From contig JAKIXB010000041.1 in the NCBI GenBank assembly GCA_021642125.1, positions 1 to 64,000 on the forward strand: a stretch of DNA of 64,000 bases, read 5' to 3'. Below are positions 54,036 to 64,000 of this stretch, one piece after another. Origin of the DNA: Nothophoma quercina. Lineage: Eukaryota > Ascomycota > Dothideomycetes > Pleosporales > Didymellaceae. The first letter of the stretch is position 1. Each line of letters begins with the position of its first letter. The notes under the pieces are model-generated. The model was not told where the DNA came from, made no database searches, and was given only the letters and a program-made list of their open reading frames with translations. The position numbers and the translations under genes are program-made.

Positions 54036-55700
54036 GTTTGACTGTTGCTAACACGCAGTCTTGGGCAGGTTTCAGTGCCAGAAGCTGCTGCCTATCTAGC
54101 GAACAAAACTGCTTCTGAGTGAGAGAGCTCTACTTGCAGGGCAATGGACGGGTAGGGCTGCCGAGCTGGATTGCAATGATGGCCGGATCGAGTTGGTGCT
54201 ACTCGCGGCTCCCGGGACCTCGCCGAGGACTGGTAAACAAAGAGTGAGGAAGATGCCAGGTACACTAATCTAGGAACGTCAGCCGGTTTTGTACTAAGCA
54301 GGAGTGCACCTGATGGAAGACGGGCAGCTTTTACAATATTCGAGCGGACAGACACTAAAGGTCTCTATTGACGCGCAGACCAGTTGACTCCGAAAACCGG
54401 GCGGTGTGCCAAAGCTCCAGGCAAACCAAATGACGGTTCTAGTAATGCAGAGATAACATGTACCGTAGAATTACGATACTCGAAAGACCCAATTGGGCGC
54501 CAAATATCAATATCGAACGGGTGAAGGCTCGTGGGATGTAATGATGGATCTGGTGATGATGGTCGACAGAGGCGGCTCAGACGAGAAGTAAGACGATAAC
54601 TGATTAATGGAGAGAACCACGGGAACGGTATGAGCCCTTGGGCTAGTCGGGCCGCTCGCAAGCTGATGTATACGTACGGTGCGTGTTCACGGAAGGGCCC
54701 GGTAGCTGGCTAGCAGTATTGCTGACCGCTGTGCGCGCACTGAATAGATAGTAGCAGAGTGCAGCTGGGTGTGTCGACCAGCAAACAGGACAGGATGATG
54801 GTGAGAGTGCTGCACTTGCGCCGTCGGTGGGTCGAAACCAGAATACAAAGGCAGACACAGCGTCAGTAAGAGTAATTGGCAAGCTCCCAGCTCGCTGCGC
54901 TGCAATTGGCTGGAAGGTCCAGGGAATCGAATGGAGGGGCAGCCGAGAAGCTGGGGTATCGACTGGGATGTGTGCGCTTTCCTCGCTGAGATGTCAAAGA
55001 AAGAGCAAACGCCGGCTCAAAGGTCAATGAACAACAGCAACAAACGTTCGCACAAGGTGTGACGATGGAAGCAGAGGCAACGTCAAGAGGAACTGGCGCA
55101 AGTCCCCAGGTAAGCAGATCGCCCAGGGCCTGTCCAGCGAACCAGAAGCTGCGCGCGCGGTTGCATGACACACCAACGCTCCAAGCTAAACCCCAGAGCT
55201 CTTCGGCAGCAGACGCCTCGTTGCAGCGCCAGGGCCGTCGAGAACGGTATCGCGTCCTCGTCGTCGACGTTTAGCGTGGCCAGGGTCTGGCTCCGCCGTC
55301 CGACAAGGCCCCGAAGATGCACACTTCTTCTAGAGGCGGCAACGATGAACAGCACTCGCTGATCCTGATGCTCTGCGACCCGCTTTGAAGGCCGGAAGCC
55401 GGCAGGCATTCGCATCGCCCCAGACGGCGTGAAATCCTCGCACATTCGATGCTTGGCCGCAGCAATTCGAAACAGGGGTCTGGGGAATTGCATGGCCTCG
55501 GCCCAGACACGGCAGCGCGAACGCTGTGTTGACCTTACGCTGTTGTGCACAACGACAGTTCGCTATCCGCGACGGACCTTCGGAGGCACTCACTATCGAA
55601 ATGCCCCTGATTGCTTTGGCTGGGCGACTTTGTTTTCAATCTCGCAGGCTGGAGATTGGCAGGTGCCAATGTGCAGCGGGCCCTTAATTAACTCGCAGCG
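54036..55700. promoter_or_regulatory. Long upstream region of the zinc-finger regulator
   Basis: The DNA directly upstream of the regulator has no supported gene for several kilobases. Part of this probably holds its promoter and 5' leader. Short frames on both strands here are mutually overlapping and domain-free. Confidence 0.35.
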
Positions 55701-58700
55701 GACATCAATGTCATTTGCCCATAGAACTTTATCAAAATGTGCCCATGCAGGACCAGATTTTATGAAAGGACTCAACATGCATGGCTCAACCCTGTTTTTG
55801 GCATCCAGAATATTGCTGCGATCCAGCGCAATACAGACACTCATTCGACAATAGCGGCGCACATTGCCAGACTGCCCCAGAGCAAGCAGATGTCTACGGC
55901 TATCGACAAGCGCCGAACTACAGGAACAGCCACAAGAACCGCACGCTACGAATTACGCGGCCTGCCGACTGCACCAAACGACAAATCTGGGCATGAACAG
56001 TGGCATAGTACCCGGTACGTACCCGTCCTTCTGCAGCGCTGGACCCCCTTCACCGATGTCAGCTCCGCGCAGGCGTCCGTGTGCAAAAAGTCTGGGGAAG
56101 CTGGAGTTGCGAACATGGAGGCTGCGGGCTTGAATCGAAACACCAGCGGTAGAGCCGTCCAGTGGCCCAACCACCGCAACACGCATGATTTCCCCACAGT
56201 CTCAGAGCGGCTTAGATCCGGCGCTCATGCGTGCAGACGGCCAATGCTTCCATGCATTCCGTTGATTGGCACCGCTTACAGCCCACTTCGACTTCGAAAC
56301 GGCTTGCCAGTGCCTTCGAGGACCCAGGCCACGACCCTGGCCCGCCGATGCAGCGCTGCCACACCACGGTTCGCTAACGCTGATCAGGGCCGTCTTTGCG
56401 TCTTCTGCCGAGCAGGAAGCAACGAACAAGCTCTCGATTGAGACTCCCAGATACGAGCAGCAGCACGTTGTCGAACACATGGTCGCCAGAGGACAGCACC
56501 TTGCAGCTTGCACCACGCTGGATTGCGCAGCCTAGGTAAGAAGAGCGATTTTCGACAAGCCTGTAAGACTCGGAAACAAAGGACCCTGTCCAGTACACGT
56601 CTCGTACCAATGCAAAGACCCGCCAATAACGGAGCACTGTGGGTACATATTTCGCTGCACATGACCCTCTAAAGCGGGCCTCTGTTCGAGCAGGCTGCGG
56701 CGGCCGCCAGCCATCCAGCATTCTCCGCTGTCCTCCTAGCTTCAGCGTTGGAACGTCATCACGTTGGACGACAACTGTTTTGGGTTGATATCGCAAAGCT
56801 GCAAAATATTCCTACCTCAACTCAAGCTCCTACTACTCGGGTAGCCCACTTTGCAGAGCCACAGTGCAGGCTTGGCTATCGCTATGCACCGTCAATTGCT
56901 GACGACTGCAAGATCTAATGTACACAGTGACGTCTGGCCTTGCTAGCAAAGAACGATTGATGCTGCTGTGCATGCGCGCTGTCAAGCTTGTGGGAGATCA
57001 GCGCTGTACGGCTTCCAATTCACCAGCTAAGCCGCCAACTACGTCAACCGAGACGAATCGCAGGCAGCCTTTGACGGGTCTGCTCCTAACTCAGCCCTGC
57101 AGAGCGTTCCCAGCTCAATGGTCGTTGCTAAATAAGTCAAGAGCCTCTCGAGCATGCTCTGTCACACCACTGACCCTTGAGACTGACGTCTCTCGATCTA
57201 CGATGGATTGCTTCAATCAGTTAACCGTCGCCCCACCTCACACATGGAATTGAAAGATCGCTCGCCAAATTCTTGCAGAATGCTGATCGAAACAATTTTC
57301 CGCAACAGGCGAGCCTCTCAACACTCATCTCAAGATTCTTCCCTGTAATCAGCGTTCGGCATGCCGTAATTGCTGAAAAGCTGCGGAACAACACGAGCCC
57401 TCTCATAATGATACCTCACTTGCCTCAATGCAACGGAAAATGAGGTTTATCAACGGGATCCGTTACAATATATACTTACTCTGAATACGATGTCGTTGTT
57501 GGTGATGTACCTTCCACAGCTGGTGCCTCCTTATTGGTACTTGCGGCATACCGAAGCTACAATGCTCATGACGTAATGCCACCATTCGATACTCGGGACG
57601 GAGGTCAACGACACAAACCGCAAACATGCTCCGACCGAGACGGAACCTATGCATAGACTCGATGATGAGCGTCTGCCTCCTGCCGTCCGTACCATCGCTT
57701 CACAAACACCTGCAACTGCGGGACCAATTGTTGCTTATGTGCTAACTTCAAGAGGAAATGCCGGCGCACCTCACCCCACCAACGCCCTTTCCCCAGACGT
57801 TTGCCGCCCGTATCTCGAATGCCTACGCACGCTGCAACTCCAGCCGCTCAACCTATCAGCTCATCACGCATAGGAGCTGAGTTATTCCAGTCCGATCTGG
57901 ATACATGTAAGGCAGACTGTGGTGAGTAAGAGCTGCGCTGATCGAGTCTAGAAGTGCAGGGTCTTCAAATCCTTTCACAATAATCTGCACGAGCGACAGT
58001 TCGCAGCCGTTGCGTTGCACCAAACATCTGGCATGCGGTGACTTCGTTACGCATGTTGCTGATCGCAGGCGCTTGTAGTACAGGCACCGCAATGTATAGC
58101 GAGTGCAGGTTGCAGTGAGCTTATCGACAGAAGGCTGCACAAGCTCTACGGTCCACGGAGAGCGGTATCGTCTCAGATAGAGCGGCATCAATTGCAACCT
58201 CTCACGCAACAATGGCTTCTATTCTTGCTCAATTGACTCCATCGCAACTTCTTGGCCATGTACACAGCTGGCCCACTGACATGCAATCTAGTCAAGGTAC
58301 ATTGTAAGTACTTCGCCACATCCTTCGACAGCCTGCTGACCTTCGATTGGTCGCCAAGCCTTGAACACTTTCCAGTCTGCATCGGACCAACAATCTCCAG
58401 GCTTTCCACGGACATGCCAGCGACGGTTCATTACGATTGTGCTCGCTGTTGTGTGCTATGACGGCGTATGCACTGCATACTAGTCAATGACTCTTCTCTC
58501 TTCTCCGTCGCTATACTCCGACAAACTAAGGACAGTATTCCGCAATTCTTGAGCACCGACCGTCTCTGGCGGCAACTACGACTGTAACCGTGACCTTGCA
58601 GCTTTCCAAGCCTGCCGCCGTTCATTCGCTATCCTCGGTCCTACACTCTTCCGCTTCCCGAAGCAATTGGTCGGCAGTTGCACCAAAGTACCTTCGCAAA

Positions 58701-61445
58701 AGCCTCGCACTTCGTGCGCGGCCCGATGCTTTGCCCATTCTTTGGACTCAGACGACAGCGGCCACCAGCAGCCACCTCACGCTTCATCAGGTAATACAAA
58801 GAGGTCTGCACAGCTTGCTGGGCTTTTAACCCTCTGTCGGTTCTATGCATCAGCACAGGCCTTGGTAGATCCCCGATGATGCGGCTTAACAAGCTCGTGG
58901 TTGTGCCGCTTGAAGACCCTTGAACCCTCGAATTATCTCCGGACACCTGATTCGCTGAACTCGACAACCCATATTGGACCCTGCTTCGGTGACGTCGCCA
59001 ATCTCACGATAGAACGAACGCCTCAGGCGATGAAGACATCTTCATGACAAGGGTTGTTTCGCCATCTCGAGGTGGATTCTACCCCAGGCGCATGGGAGCC
59101 CTTCAATTTCCGCGCTCCAAGAGCCCACCACGACTCCACTTAGCTCAGGCCATTCCGGAACAAGGCGAACTCAACAATGATAACCGACCTCGCCTTAATC
59201 AGTGGAGCCTCTGCCCAACAGAACCTTGATCATGGTCACCAGCAGTATTTCGAGTGGGGTTTAGCTCCCACTTGTTGCCTGAACGAGTTCGCCTCGAGTT
59301 CGCATACTGCGGCTTCAAGGGCGACGAGCATACGTCGTGACTAAGGCTTATCACACACGCGCTTCACGAACAGCCCACGCTGTTCACTCATATTGCCACA
59401 GTGTTGCAACTCACCGAGAAACCTCCAAGACACACGATCGTCAGCAATTGTTGATACTGTTGAGGCTCGATGCTAGGACCGGCATACCGATCATCGGCTA
59501 TCAAATGCGGCGAACACGTATTCTGCACGCTCCAGAAGTCGTCACTCCGGGTCACTGTGCAGATTCGTAGCATTACTTCCTGCATGCGAGACCTCAAGTT
59601 TCACCTCGGATATCGACTCGTCGGTGACAGCGGGGGAGCGAGGTAAGCGACACTGCGTCAGCGTCGCAACATACGTAAGTCCAGATGTTTCAGCTTTGGC
59701 TACGCGGCCATGCCGATAAGAACATCAGCAACAGTAAGGCAGTAAAGGATCAGACCAAGGTATGCATGTTTCGTGGTCATCGAAGCGCGTGAAGCGCCCC
59801 CAAAGCCACTGCTGCACCTGTCTGTGAGCTAAAGAATGGCGCTGCATGAAGAGTGCAGTCTGGGCTCCGATGTTGAAAGACAGAAATGGCTCGCCTGAAC
59901 TGCATAAACTTGTCTATGCACACGTGTGTCCGGCCTGGAATTCTCTACCTCAACGAGCGTACGCAGGGGCTTTGTATTAGGTGTTTGACAGCCCAGACCT
60001 TGATTACGATGTCTCGAATCTAAACCTCTGTGTGAAATTTTAGAGGCAATCGCGATACGTGTTCATCATAGTTACGATGTGAATAGTAATCTGCCTTTTC
60101 CATGGAACGCAGGCACAATCGTGCCAAATTTCCGACAGTATCAAACACACTTAATCCACTCTTCTGCGTCCACGTGTCCAAAGGCTCACCGGCCAACAAA
60201 AGTGTACTTGCAACATCCGATAACGCGCAAAAAACAATATAGCACCAAAAGGTATAGATCAAGCTCAGTGACCCGTCAGCACCATGTCCAAATAACAAAA
60301 GCACATGCTTCCCCATAGCAGGTTCCCTATGCTAGACTTACTGACCGAAGATTGTAGTGGAAACACATACCTTCCTCTGTCACCAACATCGGCACAGCTA
60401 CCATTACCGTAACAAACCTCACCACCTCTGCCGTATCCACTCGCTCCTTCAGTCCCTATATCATCCTCATACTCTCCTCACATTACTATCCACCTATTCA
60501 CAACACCGCGTACCCATCTTAGAGACACAGCCTGTATCGTATCGTCTATCTGTCCACAAAGCGGACACGCAAGACACATAGCGAACGGTCCCATTCTGAC
60601 TCACGACCTCGCAGCAATGCAGTATGGAGATGTTTTGTTCTTGTGTTCTATCCCTAGAAGTCTGGGAGACTCTACTGGAGGTTCTTGTAAATGGGACCAT
60701 GCACTTTGATGCTTCCGTCGACTTCGTGAGTAAACATGCACGGAAATGAAAGGGAAGAGGGATGCGAACAGGAAGTGGAGGTATAGAGGGAAGCTGTTCG
60801 GATTTTACGTTGATTGAACATGTCCTAGGTACTGCGATCCTATAGCATGGTACGTGGATATTGCTGTAAGGTGGGAACACGCCAAGTACATTGCATTTTC
60901 GGTGCAGCACTTTCCTTCAAGTCCTGACAGTGCAGGGATCGTTGAAATTATCGGCCGTCTTGACTGGAGCGATATAGAATGAGAGTGCTTGACTTGAGAT
61001 TTTGCTTGACTTCCTAAAGAGGACTTGGTGTGCCCATCTATCCTCCAGCTTTGAGCTTATCTCTCTGCTGCTTCACTCAGACGGGATTCGTGGCCTTGCG
61101 TGATCTAATCTTTGATGGCTTCCAACAAGACTGCCGGAAACCGGGTTGGGGCGCGTTCAGACCCCATGGGCATATCAGTTGGCGTCACGCTCCATCTCAC
61201 TTCGCAATGGGAATGCGGGAGGGTGACTTCAAATGTAACTGTAGGTAAGGGAATGCTAACCAGCGGAACGACTCAGGTTTTAGGTGTTTGCAGCGATCAA
61301 GTATCATCGTCAAACCACTTTCAGCACATCACAAGCTTCTGTCATCATCGAATCTGGGCCATATCACCCCCATTCATGCAACCACAACAGGTACGCAATC
61401 CCTCACAGCCATCTCAAAATGCTCTGCCCACCTCACAGCTCCAAG
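55701..61445. other. Gene-poor region, possibly with decayed coding sequence
   Basis: About 5.7 kb with no gene I can support, of normal base composition, so it is not a RIP-type desert. The longest frame (55737-56441, 234 codons) is rich in Arg, Thr, Ala and Ser with no domain or hydrophobic core pattern. The stretch 58200-59340 contains several protein-like pieces in changing phases (see separate entry). Confidence 0.35.
58209..59341 (+). pseudogene. Possible degenerate gene
   Basis: A forward ATG at 58212 in a good context opens MASILAQLTPSQLLGHVHSW and stops after 32 codons. Further on, protein-like pieces appear in different phases: FQACRRSFAILGPTLFRFPK (from ~58590), FGDVANLTIERTPQAMK (~58990), and near the end HLLPERVRLEFAYCGFKGDE (to 59341). 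Stops and phase changes separate them. The last pieces resemble degenerate leucine-rich segments of F-box proteins. This is weak, and a multi-intron gene is an alternative. Confidence 0.22.
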
Positions 61446-62670
61446 TCATAGCCGCGACCCTCCGTCCGTCTCGACCCCCTTCCCCAACCCCTCAACAAAC
61501 CCAACAACCCTCCTAACCAAATCTCCCACAACCTCCTCTGGATCCCCATCGAGGTTATGATGTCCACCCTCAACAACACCTCCATGAACCTCGTCCACAA
61601 CACCACCACCATCCTTAACGAAACCCGCCCACCGGCTCAATAATTGCACCTTATCGGTGCTCTTGTGCACGAACGGGTCCTCGCCCCCCAACAGAAACAT
61701 GAGCGGCGTAGCCGCCGGAAACCTGCCAAAAGTCGTCTTGAGCGTCTCATCAGGGAGATCAGTAGAGAAGTAATCATCATCGGCGCCTTTAGCAAGCAGA
61801 GAATTCGTCCTATACGCACTAATAGGCGCACCCAGCTCTTTCTGAACAATATTATTCTCGCGGTACACAATCTCCTTCTCCTTGCCCTCTCTGATAAGGC
61901 GCTGTGCCTCAGCGAGTACAGCCGCACAGCTATCCTTCTCCTCTTTGCTTTCGAGCAGGAAAGCCCAGGCTTCGCGGTCGCTGACGCCGCCTTGCAGGAT
62001 GGCGCCGTGGATGGCGGGCCGTGTCGATGCGTCCCGGCCGATCACGTATTCCATGATGTCTTGGCATCCTGTTGAGTGGCCCATGAGCACGATCTTCTTC
62101 GATGGGCGGAGGCGCTGGAAGTAGGATACGCATTCGGCGAGTTCCTTGGCGTCTTTTTGTAAGGAGGAAGTTGCCCAGCCTCGGTAGGAGGAGGAGAGAA
62201 GAACCTCTGCAATGGCCCACTCTGAGTTCAGGCTCTTGGCTATGCTGGATGGGTATCTGCGCTCGTTAGCACGCGCCTGCTTTCTGACTGGCCTATGGGG
62301 AAGGGAAGGAACAAAAATCTTTGATATAGATTTTAATGGGTCGGAAATGCATGGTGGTGCGAGGGGGATCGATTTCTATTTCCAAGAGGAAGGTCGTTGC
62401 AAGACTTGAAAGAGACGAGCGTGAATGGTGGACTTACTGCACAGTCACCAGCCCATCGCCCAGCCCACCGATCCACAGCAGCGTATTCGGCTCTCCGTCG
62501 CCCTTTACATGCTCCCCAGCATGTTCAAAAGCGATGAGTTTCTTGGAGTATTTGTGCGCAGTACCCGAGTGTGCCATACCGAGCCGTCGCGAAACTGTGA
62601 CTTTCCCGGCTTTCAGAGTGTTTGGATGCAACGAGAGTCGTATTGATCGAAGGGTGCTGAACATCAACAC
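61446..62670 (-). CDS. SidJ-like esterase, alpha/beta hydrolase of the DUF1749/UPF0613 family
   Basis: Two exons (62670-62438, 62256-61446) and a 181-bp intron (GTAAGT, CTAAC branch, CGCAG) give 347 residues. Family marks are FEHAGEHVKGDGEPNTLLWIGGLGDGLVTVQYPSS-type start (with GGLGDG oxyanion loop), SSSYRGWATSSLQKDAKEL, nucleophile elbow GHSTGCQD with MEYV after it, LQGGVSDREAW, DDYFSTDL, a core strand MFLLGGEDPFVH and a C-terminal GGHHNLDGD that carries the histidine. The best-studied relative, Aspergillus SidJ, hydrolyses the siderophore fusarinine C to release iron intracellularly; yeast-type UPF0613 members have other or unknown roles. No siderophore genes lie nearby. Translation may start at the first ATG or at a Met 32 codons later (MAHSGTAH); the leader SRRLG-type sequence could be mitochondrial. 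Confidence 0.85.
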
Positions 62671-63154
62671 GTTCTGATGTGGTGTGATGTCAGATCAGAT
62701 CGATCAGATAAGATTACGGAAAGGAGGAGGATGAATGCAAGAAAGTTCGCAGTTGGCAGTCTGCCCCTCAGTAGCCAAGAGCGAGGCAGAGCTTTATCGA
62801 TAGTGGCGTGATTGGCCTTATACTTGTCCTTGAATGCCGCTCGTGAGGACTAGCTAAGAACTAAGGAGACAAAAAGGGCGTTGTTCGTAGTTATAATATC
62901 GATGGTGCTAAAGATAGTATACGACATTGACGGGTTACCTTATACTAAAGTGGTCCCGGGCAATGGATTGAGGCAGTAGTGGAGACTATTCGCATATAAT
63001 AATGATTTGAATTCTTTTGCTGGATATGCCTCCTTGGGTTCATGGTATCTATGTTTTCCCCCCTTTGATATCGGATGGTGTATCCAAACCCCTCTCGAAC
63101 GCCCACGCAATGCATTGAAATCAAACCTTCCTTCATAACCGTACATTTGGTGAC
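62671..63154. other. Spacer between the SidJ-like gene and edc3
   Basis: About 480 bases. Mildly AT-rich near 62860-63010 (ataatatcgatggtgctaaagatagtat). Two short minus-strand frames at 62940-63146 have no domain. It holds the 3' end of edc3 and the promoter of the esterase gene. Confidence 0.4.
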
Positions 63155-64000
63155 TTACGCCCTCCCATCAGCCTCTTCTACAAACCTCGCCTGCACAACC
63201 CAGTGCTCGTCGAACTTGATCCCCTTTCCACCACTAATCCCGGCATTCCGCCAGGGTTTGTTGACCCCGATATCGACCAGCCACACACTCCAGCTCGGAT
63301 CGCGCCCGGCGCCGTTCTGCAGAGCTCTAACCAGCCCGCTGCGCGGCGCGCCTAAACATACAATATACTTCGCCCTGACCTCCAGGGGCTCGCCCTCAAG
63401 GATAGCAACCTCACCCGTGCTCCCCGCAACGCCGGATGGTGTCTCAACCGCGAGAACTTGCGCACGAGACTTGTTTGCCCAGCCGACGATGCTCAGCACG
63501 GTGGCTCTGTCGGTTTCGCCGAGGGCATCGAACTCCTTGTGCCGACCGAGGAGTGCGTCGATGATGAGTTCCGGGGGCGCTTGGAGGCGCTTCAGCGCGC
63601 CCTCTGTGTCAGACCAGGCGCGCACTACGCCGCCGAATTTGCGGAAGAGATCGACTTGCCGCCGCACATCGCGGTCCCAGTCTGCGTCGCGCTCGAAACC
63701 AAGCAGAGCGACCATGACTTTTGGACCGCGGGCGAGGAGGTGCCTCGCTGCGGCGACGGCTCGCGCTCCTCCGCGATGGTTACCAGCGAGGACGACGATA
63801 ACGGGGCGGGCGTTGGGATTGTCGCGAGACAGGCGTTGGCCGCCGGGGTTGATGGCTTTGAGCGTTACTTCTGCGATCCCACGGCCTGCATTCTCAGCGA
63901 TGAGTTCTTCGGTGAGACCGAACTCTACCTCGGCCATCTCCTCCACCGCGAGCATACCACCAGGTGTGACGGTGTGACATTTGCGGTTGTTGGTGACGAG
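63155..64000 (-). CDS. edc3: Enhancer of mRNA-decapping protein 3, C-terminal part (partial)
   Basis: The frame enters from the right window edge and ends at 63155, giving ~281 residues. It starts inside VTPGGMLAVEEMAEVEF, then GLTEELIAENAGRGIAEV, and continues with a Rossmann-like YjeF_N domain: VIVVLAGNHRGGARAVAAARHL, KVMVALLGF, ELIIDALLG, LAVETPSGV, YIVCLGAPRSG, SVWLVDIGV. This order is diagnostic of the C-terminal domain of EDC3, the P-body scaffold that binds Dcp2 and dimerises through YjeF_N. The LSm and FDF domains must lie beyond 64000. The catalytic residues of bacterial YjeF epimerases are not expected to be functional here. The gene is complete only at its 3' end. Confidence 0.9.
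   Translation of the reverse strand, partial: LVTNNRKCHTVTPGGMLAVEEMAEVEFGLTEELIAENAGRGIAEVTLKAINPGGQRLSRDNPNARPVIVVLAGNHRGGARAVAAARHLLARGPKVMVALLGFERDADWDRDVRRQVDLFRKFGGVVRAWSDTEGALKRLQAPPELIIDALLGRHKEFDALGETDRATVLSIVGWANKSRAQVLAVETPSGVAGSTGEVAILEGEPLEVRAKYIVCLGAPRSGLVRALQNGAGRDPSWSVWLVDIGVNKPWRNAGISGGKGIKFDEHWVVQARFVEEADGRA

Noticed and set aside
55737..56441. 234-codon forward frame in the gene-poor region
   Set aside because: No hydrophobic periodicity or domain, Arg/Thr/Ala-rich, and equally long frames overlap on the other strand.
1..64000. CRISPR arrays, bacterial-type operons, insertion sequences
   Set aside because: No regularly spaced direct repeats and no operon structure; spliced genes show that the DNA is eukaryotic.
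1..64000. tRNA or rRNA genes
   Set aside because: I looked for GGTTCRANNCC-type B boxes and rRNA-like conserved stretches and found none convincing; a tRNA-finding program would be decisive.

Overview
The window is nuclear DNA from a filamentous ascomycete. Genes are split by short introns, mostly 47-93 bp, with GT..AG ends and CTAAC-like branch sites. The proteins are typical of Pezizomycotina: F-box proteins, a C2H2 plus fungal transcription-factor-domain regulator, a URE2-like GST, PAN/apple secreted proteins, GH27 and GH78 glycosidases, and a SidJ-like esterase. A Dothideomycete is my best guess from the style of the proteins, but I could not test it. All functional calls come from reading motifs in the translated sequence; no database search was run.

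Layout. 1-0.7 kb: AT-rich, TpA-rich DNA that looks like a RIP-mutated repeat. 1.4-12.2 kb: a kinase-like protein, a methyltransferase, an alpha/beta hydrolase, an SDR reductase, a SurE-type nucleotidase, a decayed gene, a small secreted protein and an FAD monooxygenase. 12.8-19.5 kb: a lineage-type hypothetical protein, an F-box protein and a secreted GH78-like glycosidase. 19.9-24.7 kb: housekeeping genes, namely a PFK-2/FBPase-2 whose phosphatase histidine is replaced, divergent from tom40, which is convergent with tom22. 25-34 kb: a coding-like stretch broken by one stop, a large secreted PAN-domain protein with dibasic processing sites, a GST and an alpha-galactosidase. 34-44.4 kb: a four-helix membrane protein, a PIF1 helicase with a likely mitochondrial leader, a three-RRM Pub1/TIA1-like protein and an acidic coiled-coil nuclear-type protein. 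45-50 kb: only small doubtful ORFs. 50.5-54 kb: a large ADR1-type zinc-finger regulator. 54-61.4 kb: about 7.4 kb with no gene I can support. 61.4-64 kb: a SidJ-like (DUF1749) esterase and the C-terminal half of EDC3, cut by the window edge.

Functional links are modest. Tom40 and Tom22 are partners in the mitochondrial outer-membrane translocase and are neighbours here. EDC3 and the Pub1-like protein both act in mRNA turnover and granules, but lie about 20 kb apart. The enzymes at 2.7-12.2 kb look like tailoring enzymes but there is no PKS, NRPS or terpene backbone gene beside them. The points most worth checking are the GC-AG intron that rebuilds the catalytic motif of the alpha-galactosidase, a 57-nt frame-preserving intron in the Pub1-like gene, the missing phosphatase histidine in PFK-2/FBPase-2, and the multi-part secreted protein at 27.4-29.8 kb. 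I did not find a clear new multi-gene system.
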